NCBI GenBank assembly: GCA_015060485.1 | Contig: SUYI01000011.1 | Span: 1-64,000, forward strand | Reading direction: 5' to 3' | DNA: 64,000 nucleotides | Source: Prevotella sp. | GTDB taxonomy: Bacteria > Bacteroidota > Bacteroidia > Bacteroidales > Bacteroidaceae | In this document: in pieces, positions 50,409 through 58,577 of the stretch | Numbering within the stretch: position 1 is the first letter of the stretch | Layout of the letters: every line of letters starts with the position of its first letter | Translations under genes and position numbers: made by a program | Notes under the pieces: model-generated | Seen by the model: the letters and a program-made list of their open reading frames with translations, nothing else | Told to the model about the DNA's origin: nothing | Database searches by the model: none

Positions 50409-53400
50409 ATGTGGAACTTTAAAAAGTTACAAAAAACCTTAGGTTTGTTGTTCCTGTTTACCATGCTCCCGCTGTCAATGAGCGCCCAGAGCATCGTCAA
50501 GGGAACTGTGAACGACGAGGCTGGTGAACCGGTTATCGGAGCCACAGTCAAAGTGCAAGGTAGTAATGACGGTACGATCACCGATTTCAACGGTGAATTC
50601 AGCGTCAATGCTGCCTCTAACGCCACACTGGTTATCTCCTACGTGGGTTATGTGACCCAGGAGGTGAAGGTTGCAGGCAAGAGTAACATCAACGTAACCT
50701 TAGTTGAAGACAACACAACGCTGAACGACGTGGTGGTCATCGGTTACGGTACGATGAAGAAAAAGCTGGTGACAGGTGCTACTGTTCAGGTAAAGGGTGA
50801 TGAAATCGCCAAGCTGAACACCACCAACGCCCTGGAGGCCATGCAGTCGAGCACGCCTGGTGTGCAGATCACACAGTCGTCAAGCCAGCCTGGTAAGGGC
50901 TACAAGGTGTACATCCGTGGTATCGGTACCACTGGTGACTCTCAGCCTTTGTACGTGATTGACGGTGTTGCCGGTGGTAACCTCGATGGTATTAACCCCA
51001 ACGACATCGAGAGCATCGACATTCTGAAGGATGCTGCATCGGCCGCCATCTACGGTGCCCGTGCTGCTAACGGCGTTATTCTGGTTACTACCCGTCAGGG
51101 TAAGGCTGGTAAGATTGAAATCAGCTACAATGGTGCTATCGGTTGGTCGAACGCCTACAAGCGTCCTCAGCTGCTGAATGCACAGCAGTACATGACCATC
51201 ATCGATGAGTACACCTTCAACACTTCCGGTCAGAAGATGGATTGGACTGGCTTCGTTCCCAACGCTACTGCCATGCCTGACATTCAGGAGAAGGGCCTGA
51301 TTGACATCCTCGATAAGGTGAAGGATGGCTGGGAAGGTACTGACTGGTGGGGAGCATTCGAGAACAAGAACGCCCTGCAGCAGAACCATTCTGTCACGCT
51401 GACCGGCGGTTCTGACCGCTCGAAGTTTTCAATGTCGTACACCTATACCGGCAATGAAGGTATCATGGGTGCTGACAAAGCTTCTAACTACAAGCGTCAC
51501 ACCATCCGCATGAACAGCGACCACGTGCTGTACAGAGTAAAGGATCTGGATGTCATCACCATCGGTGAGAACATCTCTATCGGTTACACCAAGAGCCACG
51601 ACCTCGCTGAGGACGGTATGTACTGGAGCTATATCCATAGCTTGCTGCAGACTTGCCCGCTCATGCCTCAGTACGCTAACAATGGCGACATCTATACTTA
51701 TCAGGATTTCATGGGTAATGTTACCTATGGTCAGGGTTGGAACTCTTCACTGTTCAGCAACCCCTGGGAGAATCTCCAGAAGGGTGGTTTCGGCGCAAAT
51801 GCTGAGAGCCGCAACATAAACACCAGCGCTACTGCTTTCATGACCATCCAGCCCATCAAGGGCCTGAGACTGCGTTCTCAGTTCAACTACAACTGGGGTT
51901 CTGGTGCATATCGCGGCTACAATGAGCCTGTATCTTCAGGTTATGGTAATGCCACAAATACTACCTATAGTCTTAGCCAGAGCGCTTGGTTGAGTACCAA
52001 CTGGTCAGTTGAGAACACCCTGACTTACGACCTGCCTATTATTTCTGGTCACAAGATCAGCGCCATGGTTGGTCAGAGCTTCCAGAGCACCGCTTGGAGT
52101 GTAAATCTTGGTGGATCAAACAAAGTTCAGTGGGGCGAGCAGCTCGCAACTCTGAAGGGTTGGGATTCTGCATACCTGTCGAACTTCAAGATTGCAAATG
52201 TTCCTGACATCGGTCTCACAGGCAAACCCAATGATGAAGAATATCTCGCTTCTTGGTTCGGTCGTCTGACTTGGGACTGGAACGAGAAGTATATGGCTAC
52301 CGTTACCCTCCGCTATGATGGATCAAGTATTTTCACTGATGGTAAGCGTTGGGGCTGGTTCCCCTCTGTATCTGCAGGTTGGGTTGTCAGCAACGAGCCC
52401 TTCATGGAAAAGACCCGCAGCTGGATGGACTTCTTGAAGATCCGTGCATCTTGGGGTCAGAACGGTAACAACCGTATTGATAAGTACCAGTATCTGGCTA
52501 CCATCGCTCTGTCAGGTGACGCAAACGACAGCGGTTATAAGTTCGGTTCTGACATGACAACTTCTACCAGTGGTACTCCGAATACTGGTGCTTACGCTAA
52601 CATTGTTCCTAACCCCGACCTCACATGGGAGACTTCTGAGCAGCTCGACTTCGGTTTCGACGCTCGTTTCCTGAACAGCCGTTTAGGCTTGACCTTCGAC
52701 TGGTATAAGAAGACCACCAAGGACTGGCTGATTGGAGGTAACCTGCTTGCTATCTATGGTACCAACCCCGCTGCCATCAATGGTGGTGACGTGAAGAACA
52801 CTGGTATTGAGATCGCTCTTACTTGGAACGACCGCATCGGCAAGGACTTCAGTTATAACGTAGGTGTGAACTTCGCTACCAACAAGAACAAGGTAACCCG
52901 TATCGCCAACGACAACCACTATATCAATGGTCCGAGCAGCGTACTCTCACAGGGTACTGAGTACTGCTACCGTGCTGAGGAAGGCAAGCCTATCGGTTAC
53001 TTCTACGGTATGTCTTACAGCGGCATCTGGCAGAACCAGGCTCAGATTGACGCTGCACGCGCAGCCGGCAAGGCTGTCCTTGACAGCGCACAGCCCGGTG
53101 ACTGCATCTGGGACGACTGGAATGGTGACGGTGTGATTACCTATGCAGAAGGTGAGACTTGCGACCGCCATGAGATTGGTAACCCCAACCCCGATGTCAC
53201 GCTGGGTATCAACCTCGGTCTGGCTTGGAAGGGTATCGACTTTGCTATCAACGGTGCCGGCGCATTCGGTCAGCAGATCCTGCGTTCTTACCGTTCGTTC
53301 AGTGATGCTCCCTATCAGAACTACGACACCACCATCCTGAACCGTTGGCATGGTGAGGGCACCTCAAACGATATGCCACGCATTTCAAGTACTGGTAGTG

Positions 53401-53684
53401 AGAATACCAACTGGGTATCTAACCGCTATATGGAAGATGCTGACTACTTCAAGATCAAGACCATCACACTGGGTTACGACTTCAAGCACCTGTGGAAGGG
53501 TTGTCCGTTCCAGCAGCTTCGTCTCTATGTTCAGGCTCAGAACCTGGTTACCTTCACTGGTTACACCGGTCTCGATCCTGAGGTTGGTAACTCAGCTGGC
53601 GGTAACGGTTGGGCTTCTGGTATCGACCTCGGTCTTTATCCGCCATCTCGTACCTATTTGGTTGGTGCAAGCATCAAGTTCTAA
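50409..53684 (+). CDS. SusC-like TonB-dependent transporter (second)
   Basis: A 1091-residue outer-membrane protein of ordinary SusC architecture. Signal peptide ending SMSAQ (about 1-27), a carboxypeptidase-D-regulatory-like domain (about 28-110), TonB-box-like NDVVVIGYG, plug (about 115-235) and barrel ending exactly in LVGASIKF. The N-terminal third is close to the mannan-locus SusC (KKLVTGATVQVKGDEIAKLN against KKLVTGATVEVKGEDIAKLN), so the two are paralogues, but this one has no OmpA-like tail. SusD and a third lipoprotein gene follow. No glycoside hydrolase or other catabolic gene is adjacent, so the ligand is unknown. Confidence 0.94.
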   Translation: MWNFKKLQKTLGLLFLFTMLPLSMSAQSIVKGTVNDEAGEPVIGATVKVQGSNDGTITDFNGEFSVNAASNATLVISYVGYVTQEVKVAGKSNINVTLVEDNTTLNDVVVIGYGTMKKKLVTGATVQVKGDEIAKLNTTNALEAMQSSTPGVQITQSSSQPGKGYKVYIRGIGTTGDSQPLYVIDGVAGGNLDGINPNDIESIDILKDAASAAIYGARAANGVILVTTRQGKAGKIEISYNGAIGWSNAYKRPQLLNAQQYMTIIDEYTFNTSGQKMDWTGFVPNATAMPDIQEKGLIDILDKVKDGWEGTDWWGAFENKNALQQNHSVTLTGGSDRSKFSMSYTYTGNEGIMGADKASNYKRHTIRMNSDHVLYRVKDLDVITIGENISIGYTKSHDLAEDGMYWSYIHSLLQTCPLMPQYANNGDIYTYQDFMGNVTYGQGWNSSLFSNPWENLQKGGFGANAESRNINTSATAFMTIQPIKGLRLRSQFNYNWGSGAYRGYNEPVSSGYGNATNTTYSLSQSAWLSTNWSVENTLTYDLPIISGHKISAMVGQSFQSTAWSVNLGGSNKVQWGEQLATLKGWDSAYLSNFKIANVPDIGLTGKPNDEEYLASWFGRLTWDWNEKYMATVTLRYDGSSIFTDGKRWGWFPSVSAGWVVSNEPFMEKTRSWMDFLKIRASWGQNGNNRIDKYQYLATIALSGDANDSGYKFGSDMTTSTSGTPNTGAYANIVPNPDLTWETSEQLDFGFDARFLNSRLGLTFDWYKKTTKDWLIGGNLLAIYGTNPAAINGGDVKNTGIEIALTWNDRIGKDFSYNVGVNFATNKNKVTRIANDNHYINGPSSVLSQGTEYCYRAEEGKPIGYFYGMSYSGIWQNQAQIDAARAAGKAVLDSAQPGDCIWDDWNGDGVITYAEGETCDRHEIGNPNPDVTLGINLGLAWKGIDFAINGAGAFGQQILRSYRSFSDAPYQNYDTTILNRWHGEGTSNDMPRISSTGSENTNWVSNRYMEDADYFKIKTITLGYDFKHLWKGCPFQQLRLYVQAQNLVTFTGYTGLDPEVGNSAGGNGWASGIDLGLYPPSRTYLVGASIKF

Positions 53685-53714
53685 ATCTAGAATTCAATTA
53701 AGAGATTAAATCGT

Positions 53715-55610
53715 ATGAAAAAATATATTTTATCAGCAGTAGCTGTTTTATCAGCAACAACGTTGTTCACCTCGTGCAACGACTCGCTGGACACCGATCC
53801 ACGCGTGACCGAGATGACCTCTGCCACATTCCCCGGCAAGCCTGCAGATGTAGAGGCATTGAATGCTGCTACCTACAGTATCATGAATACGCTGGGTGGT
53901 GGCGACCAGAGCGGTATTTGTAACAACCCATTCTATTGGTGGTGTATGATGTCTGACGAATGCTTCGGCAGTGGTGGTTTGCAGGACAATGTGAATAAGT
54001 CACTTCACCATTTCACAACGGCAAGTTCAAACCAGTACGAGCAGGAATTCATTCTTCTCTATGGTGGTATTTCACGTGCTAACAACCAGATTGAAACCAT
54101 CGACAACGTTAATTGGACAGGAATTGAGGCTCAGCGCAATCAGCTCCTCGGTGAGGCATACTTCATGCGTGGCTTCTACACGCTGTTGCTCACCCAGTTG
54201 TTTGGTGATGTGCCTTTGATTACTTCTACTACTATTACTGACGAGATGCAGCAGCAGGTCAGCGCTGAGGAAGTCATCTATCCGCAGATACTGTCTGACT
54301 TCTTTTCTGCCAAGAACCTGATGAAGGCTGAAAGAGCCAACGGTTCAGGTCACGCTGATAAGTTCGCTGCCGAGGGATTTATGGCTCGTGCATGGATGTT
54401 CTGGGCTGGCTTCTATAAGAAGCAACTGGATCTCTCTTCTGGTGATGCTACTATGACGCTTGTAGAGCAGGAAGGCTGCCCCGCCGGAACTACATTGGCA
54501 AAGGCCCAGATTATAGAAGGTCTGAAAGACGTAGTCGACAATGGTGGTTACACGCTTTGTAAGGACTTCCGTTCACTTTGGCAGTACTCTAACAGTTTCC
54601 TTTGGGATGAGGCGCACGATGAGGCATTAAAGGCTGAAGGTAAAAAACAATATGCATTTATCGCTGATATGGATCGTGCTGACTGCTTCGACCAGCCTGG
54701 CATGGGTAACGGTAACACCGAGGAAATCTTCCAGATTCAGTTCATGAACGCCTCTAGCTGGGACATTGGTGGTACATACAACAATCCTCGTATGTATTCT
54801 AACTACCTCTCTTGCTTCTGGGGTCTTCGTAACGGTGCTACCAACGACAATGGTAAGCGCACCAAGACCTATCCGTTCAACCAGGGTTGGGGTCAGGGTA
54901 CTCCTTCAAACAACATCTGGGATGACTGGGATAACGCAGATCCCCGTAAGCTTGCTACTTTGATTGACCTCGATCATGAGCTTGACGGTTACACCTACGA
55001 GAAGGATGACAATGAAGAGTCTGGCTATGCTTGTAAGAAGTATGCTGAGGTTAATCTGTGGCAAAACGCTAGTGACAACGATGCATGGTGGGAGCAGTGT
55101 GAAGGTTATTCTTCCAGCGCACTTGGCAACCCCCAGCAGGGTGACCACTTTGAGGACTTCTATCTGATGCGTTATCCCGACGTACTGTTGATGCTTTCCG
55201 AGCTAACAGGTGACGCTCAGTATATGAACGTAGTACGTGCTCGCGTCGGCTTACCTGCAGTCTCTTATTCCTTGAAGGCTCTTCAGGAAGAGCGTCGTTG
55301 GGAATTTGCATTGGAAGGCCTTCGTTTCAACGACCTGCGTCGTTGGTCTGGCATTGACTCTGGTACCAGCTCACTCGCTGCTAACGCTCTACAGGCTCAG
55401 AAGGGTAAATCTATTACATGCTATGGTAAGAAGAATAGTATGACAATGGAACACATGACGTCTTCTTGGGCTAAGCGTTATGCTGATACCAATGGTTTCT
55501 TGCCCAAGCCTCAAAGACAGATTACTCTGATGAATAATGCAATGCAGCAGAACCCAGGATGGGATGAGAATACTCCTGCTGCAGAGTGGACATACAAAGT
55601 TCTTTATTAA
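53715..55610 (+). CDS. SusD-like lipoprotein (second)
   Basis: A 631-residue lipoprotein (lipobox LFTSC, Cys21). SusD features are LLGEAYFMRGFYTLLLTQLF in the TPR-like region, MRYPDVLLMLSEL, NVVRARVGLPAVSY and LQEERRWEFALEGLRFNDLR. It lies 30 bp after susC and 20 bp before the third lipoprotein gene, and it should cap the transporter. Confidence 0.94.
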   Translation: MKKYILSAVAVLSATTLFTSCNDSLDTDPRVTEMTSATFPGKPADVEALNAATYSIMNTLGGGDQSGICNNPFYWWCMMSDECFGSGGLQDNVNKSLHHFTTASSNQYEQEFILLYGGISRANNQIETIDNVNWTGIEAQRNQLLGEAYFMRGFYTLLLTQLFGDVPLITSTTITDEMQQQVSAEEVIYPQILSDFFSAKNLMKAERANGSGHADKFAAEGFMARAWMFWAGFYKKQLDLSSGDATMTLVEQEGCPAGTTLAKAQIIEGLKDVVDNGGYTLCKDFRSLWQYSNSFLWDEAHDEALKAEGKKQYAFIADMDRADCFDQPGMGNGNTEEIFQIQFMNASSWDIGGTYNNPRMYSNYLSCFWGLRNGATNDNGKRTKTYPFNQGWGQGTPSNNIWDDWDNADPRKLATLIDLDHELDGYTYEKDDNEESGYACKKYAEVNLWQNASDNDAWWEQCEGYSSSALGNPQQGDHFEDFYLMRYPDVLLMLSELTGDAQYMNVVRARVGLPAVSYSLKALQEERRWEFALEGLRFNDLRRWSGIDSGTSSLAANALQAQKGKSITCYGKKNSMTMEHMTSSWAKRYADTNGFLPKPQRQITLMNNAMQQNPGWDENTPAAEWTYKVLY

Positions 55611-55630
55611 AATTATAACAAGTAATAAAT

Positions 55631-56368
55631 ATGAAAAAGAATATAATTTTGCTTTTTGTCACAGTATGTGCTATCGTAGCCTGTGATCCTACTCATGAGG
55701 ATATCAGCAATGCTGGCAACATAACTATCGACGAGCTCAAGGCGAAGTCAAGTATCACTGTTGACAAGGCTGGAAGTGGCGCAAATGGTAATGTCATTAC
55801 CTGCCAGACCTTAGCTGCCGTCAATGCAAAGTGGGACATTGGTGGAAAGGAGTTCATTGGTAACTTCGCTACAAAGAAGATGAAGCTTGGTAAGCACAAG
55901 GTCATTCTGACCGCTCTCTGTGCTGACGGTACCATACTGAAGGACAGTGTTGAAGTTGAGTGTCAGGAAATCACCGATCCGCTGCAGAAGTTCTGGATCT
56001 ATGGTGACGTGGCTAACTTCCCCGAGCAGGTTCCCTTCTCTCCCGGTGCATGGGACGCTGCTGCTATGCGTTTCAGCTCTACCGAGGGTGCTCACCTGCC
56101 CACGATTCCCGATGACGTCTACTTCGGTCTGAAGACCCTGATCTTCGACATCTCAGACGCCAATGGTGTTGACATGAAGGTGATGAACGGTTGGTGGAGT
56201 AACACCTATTACGATCACGTTAACTGGGTGGACGGTCTGAATGAACTTCAGATTACCGAGACCATGGCTAAGGAATGCGCTAAGGGTAATGGTGGTGAAG
56301 GCCGCGACCTCGACCTCATGCTCTACAGCGGTTCTATGACGCTGAACTCTGTTTACTATGAGGAATAA
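55631..56368 (+). CDS. SusE-position surface lipoprotein
   Basis: A 245-residue lipoprotein (Cys18 in IVACDPT). Residues about 20-115 look like a PKD/Ig-type beta domain (ILTALCADGTILKDSVEVEC). The C-terminal half holds FWIYGDVANFPEQVP and GWWSNTYYDHVNWVDGLNEL, rich in aromatic residues as in sugar-binding surfaces. Its CDP(T/S)xxxI start matches that of the mannan-locus lipoprotein, suggesting shared descent of the two SusCDE sets. Ligand unknown. Confidence 0.75.
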   Translation: MKKNIILLFVTVCAIVACDPTHEDISNAGNITIDELKAKSSITVDKAGSGANGNVITCQTLAAVNAKWDIGGKEFIGNFATKKMKLGKHKVILTALCADGTILKDSVEVECQEITDPLQKFWIYGDVANFPEQVPFSPGAWDAAAMRFSSTEGAHLPTIPDDVYFGLKTLIFDISDANGVDMKVMNGWWSNTYYDHVNWVDGLNELQITETMAKECAKGNGGEGRDLDLMLYSGSMTLNSVYYEE

Positions 56369-56398
56369 TATTTATTCCCTTGGTTAAAATAATCAATT

Positions 56399-56428
56399 AG
56401 GGTTGGCTCGAAAGAGTCAACCCTTTTT
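56399..56428 (+). terminator. Rho-independent terminator after the second susCD operon
   Basis: AGGGTTGGCTC and GAGTCAACCCT form an 11-bp stem with one G-U pair and a short GAAA loop, followed by TTTT. It lies 31 bp after the stop codon. Confidence 0.9.
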
Positions 56429-56453
56429 ATATGTATTGACCGGTACTCGCTGA

Positions 56454-56517
56454 CTATGTATTATCCACAAAAACGATAATTCAATCTATGTATTATCCAC
56501 AAAAACGAAAATTCAAT
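56454..56517. repeat. 32-bp tandem duplication with two TTATCCACA sites
   Basis: Units 56454-56485 and 56486-56517 differ by one base. Each contains TTATCCACA (56461-56469 and 56493-56501), identical to the strong DnaA box of other bacteria. Confidence 0.8.
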
Positions 56518-56519
56518 AA

Positions 56520-56572
56520 TTCTCCGCTAAATAGCGTAAGTCACTGATTGTCAGAAGAATAATAGCGGAGAA
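56520..56572. repeat. 10-bp inverted repeat
   Basis: TTCTCCGCTA (56520-56529) and TAGCGGAGAA (56563-56572) are perfect inverted copies with a 33-nt loop. Confidence 0.7.
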
Positions 56573-56708
56573 ATTTTGGCATTCTGGTTATGAGGCGGGG
56601 GATTGCGTACATGGCGTTAGAGCGAATACGCTTACGATTGGATAAGGATGGGATGGTAAATACGAGGACTTTGTGGAAACGCTGAAGCGTCTTACTTAAT
56701 GAGATAAG

Positions 56709-56850
56709 GCTTCCGAAGCATCAAAAGAGTGCTTCCAAGGCATCAAAAGAGGGCTTCTGAGCAACCTGCCACTTAAGTGGTAAGTTCTTAGGACTTAAGT
56801 GGCAGGAATCTACGACTTAAGTGATAGGCTGCTAGAACTAAAGTGGCAGA
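56709..56850. repeat. 22-bp-period repeat array
   Basis: GCTTCCGAAGCATCAAAAGA (start 56709) and GCTTCCAAGGCATCAAAAGA (56731) are followed by a decayed unit (56753). Then ACTTAAGTGG-like palindromic motifs start at 56771, 56793, 56815 and 56837. Within each motif family the spacing is exactly 22 bp. Confidence 0.85.
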
Positions 56851-56882
56851 TTTATAAGAAGGGCATTCCGACATGTTCGGAT

Positions 56883-56903
56883 AACTCCTCGTTGCGAGGA
56901 GTT
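56883..56903. repeat. Hairpin upstream of the ATPase gene
   Basis: AACTCCTCG-TTG-CGAGGAGTT, a perfect 9-bp stem. A T-run follows only 16 nt later, so it is a poor terminator for rightward transcripts. Confidence 0.6.
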
Positions 56904-56934
56904 CAGAATAGGAATCCTCTTTTTTTAGTTATTA

Positions 56935-56966
56935 TTTGGCAGTTTGGCAGAAAATGCTTAACTTTG
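56935..56966 (+). promoter_or_regulatory. Predicted promoter of the ATPase/module D operon
   Basis: TTTG (56935-56938), a 20-nt spacer and TAACTTTG (56959-56966), 27 bp before the start codon. Confidence 0.75.
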
Positions 56967-56993
56967 TAGCCTAGAAACGAACAGCTGTAAAAT

Positions 56994-58577
56994 ATGATGA
57001 CCAACGAACGCAGGTATCCAATAGGAGTACAGACCTTTGAGAAAGTTATCAAGGGGAGATATGTCTATGTAGACAAAACCGATTTGATGTGGAAGATGAC
57101 TAAGGTGAGCAATTATGTTTTCCTGAGCCGCCCACGTCGTTTCGGAAAGTCATTGCTTTCGTCTACCCTCCATTCCTTCTTTGCCGGACAGAAGGAACTG
57201 TTTGAGGGACTGAAGGTGATGCAGTTGGAACAGGAATGGACGGAGTATCCAGTCATTCATCTTGATATTAGTATTGCAAAAGGCAAGGAGTCGGCCGATG
57301 AACTGCGACGGACGCTGATGCTGATGTTGTCACGTGATCAGTTCTTCGACGGCAATGATTTCGAAAAGACGCCTGGCGAAAGACTGACTGGCATGATTCA
57401 TCGCGCTTATGAGAAAACAGGACATCAGGTCGCGGTTATTATTGACGAATATGACGCACCGTTGCTCGAAGTGCTCCATGAGGAGGAAAATCTTCCTGCT
57501 TTCCGCAAGGTAATGCAAGAGTTCTATGTGCCACTCAAGGCTTGTGACCCCTACATCAAATTCTGCTTCATTACAGGTATTACGAAATTCTCACAGCTGA
57601 GCATCTTTTCCACCATCAACAACCTGAAAAATCTCTCCATGCGCCCCGACTTCTCAGCTATCTGTGGCATTACGGAAGAGGAAGTGAAGACGGTCTTTAC
57701 CGAGGACATCCGAATAATGGCAGAGAAATACGAGTGTACTCCAGAGGAGATGTTTCTTAAGATTAAAAATAGGTATGACGGCTACCATTTCGCAAATGAG
57801 TCGCCCGACATCTATAACCCCTTTAGTCTGCTCAACGCTTTTGATGACCGTGAGCTGACCAGCAGCTGGTTTGCGTCGGCCACCCCCTCCTATCTTATCC
57901 AGCAGATGAAGCATTTCCGAACCGACATTACCAGCTTGGATAACATGGAGGAGCCAGCAGAGGCTTTCGATATTCCCACGGAGGCCATGACAACAGCACT
58001 GCCCTTACTATACCAAAGTGGCTATCTGACCATCAAGGGCTATGATCGTGAAACAGAGATGTACAAGCTCTCTATACCCAATCAAGAGGTGCGCATAGGC
58101 TATACCAAAGGTTTGTTGCCGACTTATACGGGAATAGAGATTGGCTATACGCAAAAAGGTTTCGCACTGAAATTCTGGCAAGCTCTGAAAAAGAATGACC
58201 TGGAGCTGGCTTTACAGGAGATGAAAACTTTCCTTGCCGCCGTTCCCTATGTAGAGGGTTTCAAGAAGAAACTGGAGGAGGCCGCCACGGCAGAGGGGTT
58301 CTATGAATACACGCTCTGGCTTATCTTCAACATGCTCAACGTTTATGCCCGCACACAAGTCAAGTGTGCCGGAGGCAGGACGGACATGGTAGTCTGGATG
58401 CCCGATGCTATCTATGTGTTGGAACTGAAGGCAAATGGTACGGCAAAAGAGGCGCTCGATCAAATCAACACGAAAGGCTACGCCATACCATACGCCACAG
58501 ATGGACGTCGTGTCGTAAAGGCCGGCATTCGCTTCAATATTAACTCTCGTACTATCGATGAATGGATTATAGAATGA
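56994..58577 (+). CDS. PF09820-type ATPase with C-terminal PD-(D/E)xK nuclease-like domain
   Basis: A 527-residue cytoplasmic protein. The N-terminal AAA-ATPase-like part has YPIGVQTFEKVIKGRYVYVD, a P-loop variant RPRRFGKSLL (Gly51-Lys52-Ser53) and Walker B VAVIIDEYDAPL. The C-terminal domain (about 430-527) shows GGRTDMVVWMPDAIYVLELK, the D and ExK arrangement of PD-(D/E)xK family 9. Such genes are frequent in Bacteroidetes, often in many copies, with unknown function. Here the stop codon overlaps the start of membrane protein D as ATGA, so it is co-transcribed with module D. Confidence 0.85.
   Translation: MMTNERRYPIGVQTFEKVIKGRYVYVDKTDLMWKMTKVSNYVFLSRPRRFGKSLLSSTLHSFFAGQKELFEGLKVMQLEQEWTEYPVIHLDISIAKGKESADELRRTLMLMLSRDQFFDGNDFEKTPGERLTGMIHRAYEKTGHQVAVIIDEYDAPLLEVLHEEENLPAFRKVMQEFYVPLKACDPYIKFCFITGITKFSQLSIFSTINNLKNLSMRPDFSAICGITEEEVKTVFTEDIRIMAEKYECTPEEMFLKIKNRYDGYHFANESPDIYNPFSLLNAFDDRELTSSWFASATPSYLIQQMKHFRTDITSLDNMEEPAEAFDIPTEAMTTALPLLYQSGYLTIKGYDRETEMYKLSIPNQEVRIGYTKGLLPTYTGIEIGYTQKGFALKFWQALKKNDLELALQEMKTFLAAVPYVEGFKKKLEEAATAEGFYEYTLWLIFNMLNVYARTQVKCAGGRTDMVVWMPDAIYVLELKANGTAKEALDQINTKGYAIPYATDGRRVVKAGIRFNINSRTIDEWIIE

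Larger units (their letters stand above)
56429..56993. other. Repeat-rich intergenic region without a gene
   Basis: The 565 bp between the terminator and the ATPase gene hold a 32-bp tandem duplication with two DnaA-box-like sites, an inverted repeat, a 22-bp-period array, a hairpin and the promoter of the next operon. No reading frame looks coding. Confidence 0.65.

Noticed and set aside
56454..56572. Chromosomal or plasmid replication origin
   Set aside because: Two DnaA-like boxes and an inverted repeat are not enough; no dnaA, rep or par gene lies nearby.
56709..56850. CRISPR array
   Set aside because: Units are contiguous 22-bp repeats without unique spacers, and no cas genes are present. 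The same applies to the arrays at 14921-15060.
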